From Puniceicoccales bacterium (GTDB lineage: Bacteria; Verrucomicrobiota; Verrucomicrobiia; Opitutales; JAIRKQ01), in NCBI GenBank assembly GCA_031273725.1, contig JAISRG010000011.1:1-9415 (forward strand): a stretch of DNA of 9,415 nucleotides, read 5' to 3'. Positions 6,193-9,415 of the stretch are shown in pieces. The notes under the pieces are model-generated. The model was not told the DNA's origin, searched no databases, and saw only the letters and a program-made list of their open reading frames with translations. A program made the translations under genes and the position numbers. How positions within the stretch are numbered: position 1 is the first letter of the stretch; each line of letters opens with the position of its first letter.

Positions 6193-7491
6193 CTATTCCG
6201 TGGTTGGTGTCGTAACAAAACGCGGATGTTTGACCAACGAAAGAAATCCGAGGGATGAAATTAGTATGAGCGTGGCCGCAAAGTAGCTCATTTGGGACAA
6301 TGACAGGTATTGGCGAAGACCATATCCTATGAATGGGGATAATAATCCTCTTAAACCCGTAACGGCGACGTTGAGACCCATGTACAGGCTAAATTTTTCC
6401 TTCGGTACAATTTGGGTAACCCACAGGCACCAAATTATCTCACCTCCACCGCGGGCTATGCCGGCAAAGGCAGATGCCAGGGCAATGAAAAATTTCGTTT
6501 CCGTATTAAAAAATAGCAAAACGCTGGCCATTAGAAAGAGGTTAACCATTAGTTTTATGGTGATAAAACTGAGCCTGTGGAAAACTTGGCCGCAGGTAAA
6601 GGTGCTCAAAATTCTGAATACCATGGGAATGGTTATTGATACGAGGGCTATAAATGAGTTTGAAGCTCCCATGCCGCATGTGCCATCGATTAGGTATTCT
6701 GTCCGCAGTGGGCCCATCATTTGCATGCCAATCCCTGATAGCGACCACCAAAGGAGTGCCATGCCAAATTGTTTGTCCGTGAAAATTATTTTGACACTTG
6801 AAAACACAGATTTTCCTCCTTTTGCAGGAAGAAACCTGGAAGGAATTTTAGAAAATGACAGGGCTACTCCCGTAGCCGCCAGTGCCACACAAATGAGCAC
6901 AATTCTATAATTTTGCAAATTTAAATCCATCAGTCTTCCGCCCACTTGTCCAAATAGTATGGTAGCCAGCAGTAACAAATTGAGAGTAATGGCCAGCCGA
7001 TTTCCCCGTTCCCGTGGCAAATAATTTTGGCCATAGACATCCTCCATGAGGGGGATCGGTTGTTTGGAAAAGATTATGGCAAGTAATATTAGGAGTGAAA
7101 ATGATGGGACCGATGTTGCCCAAATTGAAGCAAAAATCAAAAGTGAAACGATGGTCCAATATATTTTGCCAAGATCCATTGTTTTATACCGTTTTTGTTT
7201 CGCTGCCCAAGATTGCGTTAGGATGGTGAAAAGATTTCCCATAAAGCCTGACGCAAATATGAGCGATTTTATCCAATTGGGAGCCTTGAATATGCGGAGG
7301 ATAATCACCAAAGCAAGACTCTCGGTTAGGGAATCCATAAAGCCCGAACAGAAACACCGCCAATTGTCAAAGAAGAATGTTTTCCTCGCCACTTCGGTAT
7401 TTGAAAAAACTTTAAACATGGCAACTTGAAGATGGTAAAATTTTTTAGATTGCAAGTTAGAACTCGCTTTTGGCCACCTCCGCCCTAACAT
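6193..7491 (-). CDS. MFS-type membrane transporter, substrate unknown
   Basis: This is a predicted 12-segment inner-membrane carrier of the major facilitator type, 432 residues from the first ATG. Hydrophobic segments fall near 52-69, 74-93, 108-126, 130-148, 165-184, 197-213, 243-259, 276-295, 308-328, 334-352, 367-390 and 401-418, with a cytoplasmic loop around 215-240. Motifs such as YLPRERGNRLA (157-167) and a basic loop after segment 2 (AAKQKRYK) fit MFS architecture. No substrate-defining motif is visible. The start is uncertain: the first ATG (7491) has no Shine-Dalgarno and overlaps a possible -10 box. M25 at 7419 (MFKVFSNTEVARK) gives a more usual N-terminus and may be the true start. 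It lies 163 bp upstream of the translocase with no clear terminator between, so the two may be co-transcribed. Confidence 0.8.
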   Translation of the reverse strand: MLGRRWPKASSNLQSKKFYHLQVAMFKVFSNTEVARKTFFFDNWRCFCSGFMDSLTESLALVIILRIFKAPNWIKSLIFASGFMGNLFTILTQSWAAKQKRYKTMDLGKIYWTIVSLLIFASIWATSVPSFSLLILLAIIFSKQPIPLMEDVYGQNYLPRERGNRLAITLNLLLLATILFGQVGGRLMDLNLQNYRIVLICVALAATGVALSFSKIPSRFLPAKGGKSVFSSVKIIFTDKQFGMALLWWSLSGIGMQMMGPLRTEYLIDGTCGMGASNSFIALVSITIPMVFRILSTFTCGQVFHRLSFITIKLMVNLFLMASVLLFFNTETKFFIALASAFAGIARGGGEIIWCLWVTQIVPKEKFSLYMGLNVAVTGLRGLLSPFIGYGLRQYLSLSQMSYFAATLILISSLGFLSLVKHPRFVTTPTTE

Positions 7492-7520
7492 TTATACTAA
7501 CAGAAAAAAAGTCTCTACAA
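7491..7520 (-). promoter_or_regulatory. Possible promoter of the MFS gene
   Basis: On the minus strand TTGTAG (7520-7515) and TATAAA (7496-7491) are 18 nt apart. Initiation near 7484 would leave out the ATG at 7491 and favour translation from M25 at 7419 with a leader of about 65 nt. The -35 matches only partly, so this is tentative. Confidence 0.3.
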
Positions 7521-7664
7521 AAGCGAAATATTCGGCGCCACCTTATCTTGCTTTCTCCGCTATTTGTGCCGATGTTTTAGCTGTTAATTCCCCTCTTTAA
7601 TTTTGCCATTCGCGTGTTGCATATTTGTTTTTCGGGTTTTGTACAAATGTGCTTAGTTTTCGAG

Positions 7665-7690
7665 TTGACAAAAGCCGCCTAACTTATAAC
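7665..7690 (+). promoter_or_regulatory. Candidate promoter of the repeat protein gene
   Basis: A perfect -35 hexamer TTGACA (7665-7670) is followed after 14 nt by TATAAC (7685-7690). The spacer is shorter than the usual 16-18 nt, so activity may be low or need an activator. Initiation near 7697 would leave a leader of about 20 nt containing the ribosome binding site. Confidence 0.35.
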
Positions 7691-7699
7691 TTTCTCGCC

Positions 7700-7706
7700 A
7701 GGAAGG
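7700..7706 (+). promoter_or_regulatory. Ribosome binding site of the repeat protein gene
   Basis: AGGAAGG lies 9 nt upstream of the first of two consecutive ATG codons (7716, 7719). This decides in favour of the start at 7716. Confidence 0.75.
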
Positions 7707-7715
7707 AATTGGGAT

Positions 7716-9415
7716 ATGATGAGTAATGTGGGTAATGGTAATGAAAGTTTAGTCACACGAAATGGAATACAGGGTGGTCCGCAAACAGGAGGAAAAGAAT
7801 CTAGAGATGTTCGTCTTGCCACAGGAGCAAAAATTAACCAGCCAGATTCATTAATAAAACAGCACACCTCCCTAGAAGGCCGTACAGTTGAATCTTCTCC
7901 ACTTAACAATTCCAACTTGAGCTTATTCGGAAGGCTGTTAAAATGGATTTTAGATGTGTTCCTAAGGTTAGGACGGATGAATGGAGAATCAGCCCAAAAA
8001 TTCCTAACATATTTTTCAATTGAATCCAAAAACGAGCCTGCTGAACCAAATACACGTTCCGAAGACGTAGCACCGGAAGACGCAACACAAAAAAGCCAGA
8101 AGAATACGAAAAGTATTGCCGAGAGCTCTCAAAACTTGCTACGAAAGCTTCGGGCTAATAACAACGGAGAGCTGAAACGTATCATAGATGAAGCAAAAAG
8201 CTCAAATAATCCTGAAATTTTGACTGATGTGTTAGGCAAGCTTGATTCCAAGGACCTACTACAGCTACTTAAGGACAGAAATGGTCGACATAGTTGGACG
8301 AATATCATTGTAGAATTTCTCAATGAAAATGCCAGCGCAGACCCTAGACCTATACTAAACAGGCTCAATCCTAGTGATCTATTTCAGGCACTACAACAAG
8401 AAAAACAAGAACTCTTGAAAGCCCTCAATACAAAAGCCATAAATACAAAAGCCATAGAAGGAAATCCTAAAATTTTGACCGACGTGTTAAACAGGCTTAG
8501 TTCCGGAGATTTGTTGCAAATATTGCAAGGTAAATGGAACAGTCCACTAGCGCTTCTAGACTTTAATAGTCTAACAGGCCTCCTAAACAGGCTCGACTAT
8601 AATGATTTATTGCAGGTGCTTCAGAAGGATGGGGATGGTCCTGGAATTTTGGTAAATCTATCAGAGAAGCTTTCCCTTAAAGATCTGCTACCCTTGCTCG
8701 ATAATCTCGGCCACGACGAGTTGTTGAAGGTGATCAATGAAGGACATGTAAAGCTTGATGAAGGAAGTTCAGTTAGTTTCGTGGATGCCTTTCTTAGAGA
8801 GATAGACAAAAATTCTAAAATTTTGACCGACGTGCTCGCCAAGCTGGATTCCGCCAACCTGTTAAAGGTGCTTCAGGGGAATGATGGGAAGATTTTATAC
8901 TACATCACGAATAGAGGGTTTGCATATGCGGCTGGCATATTTGAGAATCTTAATCCCGTTGATTTGAAGCAGGCACTCACGGCAGATGGAAACAAACTGT
9001 TAAATTTCGTCCTGGATAATGGCCGTAAAGATCCAGAGAAATTTATTTCCCTGATATCTGGGCTTTCCCATGGAGCACTGAGGGAAGTGTGTGGGATGAA
9101 TGATAGTAAAGGTGAATCCGTAAGAGAGCGTATGTTTACCATTCTAAATGGTTCTACAACAGGCGACCAAAGGATAACCGGAATCAAAGATGAGCTTACC
9201 AAGGCATTGAATCCTGAAAGTAGTCCAGTTTCTGCTCCTGGGCCTAGGCGTCTGAATTCTAATGCTCCATTGGCGGATTTTATTGCTGAATTCACCAACC
9301 TTGGCATATGCGAAACTCCGAAAAAAGCCGCGGAGTTGAAGGCTCTGATTACGCAATTACATGCAAAATCTCCGGAAATGTTAGCCGGCATTTTGGACAA
9401 TTGCCAGTGGATTAA
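7716..9415 (+). CDS. Large Leu-rich helical-repeat protein of unknown function, 3'-truncated by the window
   Basis: 566 codons are open from ATG (7716) to the window edge with no stop, so the protein is longer. I do not recognise the family. Residues 1-65 are polar and low in hydrophobics (Gly, Asn, Ser, Gln, Thr), with no Sec signal peptide. Residues 68-88 are hydrophobic with Arg/Lys interspersed (LFGRLLKWILDVFLRLG), better suited to an amphipathic membrane-binding helix than a normal transmembrane span. Residues 101-160 are charged and polar. From 165 to 460 at least nine copies of a helical repeat occur, built on L-[DNSG]-x-x-[DEN]-L-[LF]. The best copies are at 165-187, 250-272 and 366-388 (ILTDVL-x-[KR]-L-x-S). 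A Pro/Ser linker lies near 498-515, and a further repeat may begin at 553. The disordered N-terminus, helical repeats and neighbouring nucleotide translocase are compatible with a secreted host-interacting protein, but no secretion system is visible. A structural or scaffold role is possible. Confidence 0.85.
   Translation, partial: MMSNVGNGNESLVTRNGIQGGPQTGGKESRDVRLATGAKINQPDSLIKQHTSLEGRTVESSPLNNSNLSLFGRLLKWILDVFLRLGRMNGESAQKFLTYFSIESKNEPAEPNTRSEDVAPEDATQKSQKNTKSIAESSQNLLRKLRANNNGELKRIIDEAKSSNNPEILTDVLGKLDSKDLLQLLKDRNGRHSWTNIIVEFLNENASADPRPILNRLNPSDLFQALQQEKQELLKALNTKAINTKAIEGNPKILTDVLNRLSSGDLLQILQGKWNSPLALLDFNSLTGLLNRLDYNDLLQVLQKDGDGPGILVNLSEKLSLKDLLPLLDNLGHDELLKVINEGHVKLDEGSSVSFVDAFLREIDKNSKILTDVLAKLDSANLLKVLQGNDGKILYYITNRGFAYAAGIFENLNPVDLKQALTADGNKLLNFVLDNGRKDPEKFISLISGLSHGALREVCGMNDSKGESVRERMFTILNGSTTGDQRITGIKDELTKALNPESSPVSAPGPRRLNSNAPLADFIAEFTNLGICETPKKAAELKALITQLHAKSPEMLAGILDNCQWI
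8208..9095 (+). repeat. Degenerate Leu-rich helical repeat array within the repeat protein
   Basis: The core hexamer occurs at residues 176 (LDSKDL), 217 (LNPSDL), 261 (LSSGDL), 293 (LDYNDL), 319 (LSLKDL), 331 (LGHDEL), 377 (LDSANL), 412 (LNPVDL) and 450 (LSHGAL). Core spacing is 26-46 residues, apart from one close pair 12 apart. The strongest DNA copies are 8208-8276, 8463-8531 and 8811-8879. The last two share a 20-bp exact block (8467-8486 and 8815-8834), which points to internal duplication followed by divergence. The pattern is not a standard leucine-rich repeat, ankyrin, TPR or Sel1 unit. Confidence 0.75.
8427..8456 (+). repeat. Perfect 15-bp tandem duplication (NTKAI twice)
   Basis: AATACAAAAGCCATA occurs twice head to tail (8427-8441 and 8442-8456). 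It encodes NTKAI-NTKAI at residues 238-247, in the linker just before the 250-272 repeat. It keeps the frame and looks like a recent slippage event. Confidence 0.9.

Noticed and set aside
6329..6910. 193-codon plus-strand open frame inside the MFS gene
   Set aside because: It is antisense to the hydrophobic MFS coding sequence, lacks a family match or a ribosome binding site, and the minus-strand frame explains the region.
8208..9095. Classical leucine-rich repeat, ankyrin or TPR array
   Set aside because: The units lack the LxxLxLxxN pattern of LRRs, the TPLHxA pattern of ankyrins and the regular 34-residue spacing of TPRs; spacing varies from 12 to 46 residues.
7679..9400. Several minus-strand open frames opposite the repeat protein (for example 8900-9400 and 7679-8029)
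   Set aside because: They lie antisense to one continuous plus-strand frame of 566 codons with a strong ribosome binding site and clear protein repeats. They have no recognisable motifs and break up among frames, as expected for shadows.
1..9415. CRISPR array, tRNA or rRNA genes
   Set aside because: No regularly spaced identical direct repeats and no cloverleaf or rRNA-like segments were seen by eye on either strand; the only direct repeats lie within a coding frame.

Overview
The window most likely comes from an obligately intracellular or host-dependent bacterium. The main evidence is an ATP/ADP translocase of the Tlc/NTT family, a carrier found almost only in chlamydiae, rickettsiae, plastids and a few other intracellular lineages. 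The base composition is AT-leaning, several start sites are weak, and a decayed insertion-sequence fragment sits in a spacer. From memory, the HAD protein and the MFS carrier resemble Verrucomicrobia/Opitutae-type proteins. I therefore favour a PVC-group symbiont, possibly from the verrucomicrobial side, but this is an inference that the sequence alone does not settle.

Layout. The first 243 bases hold no clear gene: there are two small hairpins and perhaps the first codons of a leftward gene leaving the window. Five genes then lie on the minus strand (4331 down to 244 and 7491 down to 4479). They are an RNase E/G-family ribonuclease (244-1941), the SEDS cell-wall polymerase RodA directly upstream of it (1990-3231), a HAD-family hydrolase (3447-4331), the ATP/ADP translocase (4479-6029) and a 12-segment MFS-type carrier (6193-7491). 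RodA followed by the ribonuclease is the tail of the widespread mreBCD-mrdA-rodA-rng cell-shape cluster. Here the expected mrdA is missing upstream. In its place is a 215-bp AT-rich spacer that contains an apparent N-terminal remnant of an IS630-type transposase. A hairpin followed by T residues ends the translocase transcript, and a separate sigma70-like promoter serves the HAD gene.

The right end (7716-9415) is one long plus-strand reading frame, divergent from the MFS gene and cut by the window edge. Its 566 visible codons encode a protein with a low-complexity polar N-terminus, a basic amphipathic segment, and at least nine copies of a Leu-rich helical repeat built on L-[DNSG]-x-x-[DEN]-L. 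I do not recognise the family. Next to a nucleotide-parasitism transporter, a secreted or host-facing repeat protein is a reasonable hypothesis, and this is the most interesting object in the window.

How the genes may work together. The translocase imports host ATP, and the MFS protein probably moves another host or bacterial metabolite. RodA builds the lateral cell wall, and the ribonuclease handles RNA processing and turnover. The repeat protein is the only clear accessory gene.
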